NCBI GenBank assembly: GCA_016794985.1
Contig: JAEUIQ010000027.1
Span: forward strand, 1 to 64,000
Source: Planctomycetaceae bacterium
GTDB lineage: Bacteria > Planctomycetota > Planctomycetia > Pirellulales > Pirellulaceae
Length of the DNA stretch: 64,000 nt
Direction of reading: 5' to 3'
Position 1 is the stretch's first letter, and the number at the start of each line of letters is the position of its first letter. Below, piece by piece: positions 63,796-64,000 of this stretch. Under the pieces are notes generated by a model. It was not told where the DNA came from, did no database searches, and saw nothing but the letters and a program-made list of their open reading frames with translations. Made by a program: the position numbers and the translations under genes.

Positions 63796-64000
63796 ATGGA
63801 CCGCCCGAACCGCACGTTGCGTTCGATACTGGCTGAAACCGACCCGCAAACCATTTCCGGCATGGTTCGAACCATGTGCTATCCCGGCAATTCGTTGGAC
63901 CAACTGACGGCAGACCTGCTCCGATCGAGACTTGCCGTTGTCCGATTCATTAAATTGGACGACGGGTCACCGGGTTACGAAATGACTTGGCGACAAGCAG
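63796..64000 (+). CDS. Unknown protein, N-terminal part only
   Basis: The frame starts with an ATG at 63796 and runs off the window after 68 codons. It begins MDRPNRTLRSILAETDPQT, with no signal peptide and no domain recognised. GAAAG about 8 bases upstream may serve as a weak ribosome site, and a promoter candidate precedes it. Confidence 0.55.
   Translation, partial: MDRPNRTLRSILAETDPQTISGMVRTMCYPGNSLDQLTADLLRSRLAVVRFIKLDDGSPGYEMTWRQA

Overview
The window reads as a chromosomal segment of a planctomycete, most likely of the Pirellulales type. The main evidence is two giant secreted proteins carrying the Pirellula/Verrucomicrobium-type heme-binding (PVC cytochrome) and membrane-bound dehydrogenase modules, a serine/threonine kinase fused to an nSTAND-type ATPase, an ExbB-ExbD-ExbD cluster with large TPR proteins, a very large ECF-like sigma factor, many secreted conserved hypotheticals, and a ribosomal protein L24 gene standing outside a ribosomal operon. 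There is no phage, transposase, integrase, CRISPR array, rRNA or tRNA that I could support. The content looks like ordinary vertical genome, with interest concentrated in intergenic repeats, tiny genes and domain fusions.

Left part (1-10.3 kb): a truncated Ser/Thr kinase-nSTAND gene on the minus strand; an MlaE-MlaF-MlaD-like lipid transport operon; a gene-poor 1.1 kb stretch; a class IV aminotransferase (ilvE-like) with a structured leader; an apparently exported SAM-dependent methyltransferase; and a Gfo/Idh/MocA oxidoreductase. 10.3-22.3 kb: two giant PVC heme proteins, one led by a ThuA domain and the other by FG-GAP repeats, with an AIM24-like protein and a nitroreductase between them and a small secreted beta-propeller after. 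With the glucuronate isomerase uxaC (22.3-23.7 kb) and the Gfo/Idh gene this suggests a carbohydrate-processing neighbourhood.

24-31.7 kb: a membrane-anchored TPR protein, then a tightly packed FlgN-like protein / histidine kinase / NtrC-type regulator trio that looks like a flagellar two-component sigma-54 system, a phosphopantetheinyl transferase and an agmatine deiminase. 31.7-43.8 kb is almost all minus strand: a secreted hypothetical, protoporphyrinogen oxidase, a DUF6265-like protein, an M42 aminopeptidase, an S41 protease, a membrane protein, and the fatty-acid set fabF-acpP-fabG-fabD with recognisable promoters, then ruvB. 

44-51 kb: an Mrp/ApbC ATPase whose expected CxxC is incomplete, a 31-residue Lys/Ala/Pro histone-H1-like gene, an AT-rich island with twin hairpins, an S2P metalloprotease, lpxB (so lipid A synthesis is likely present), a glycine-zipper protein, a secreted protein with two Cys-Cys-x-x-Cys motifs, and the large sigma factor. 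51-61 kb: an ExbD-ExbD-ExbB-TPR-TPR cluster on the minus strand, diverging from two membrane proteins with OB-like segments. 61-64 kb: malate dehydrogenase, a striking two-level tandem repeat, rplX and a truncated unknown gene.

Reliability: gene identities rest on motif recognition without database searches. Many starts were moved downstream of the longest open frame on the basis of Shine-Dalgarno sites, signal peptides or family length, and each such choice is stated. Promoter and terminator calls are by eye.
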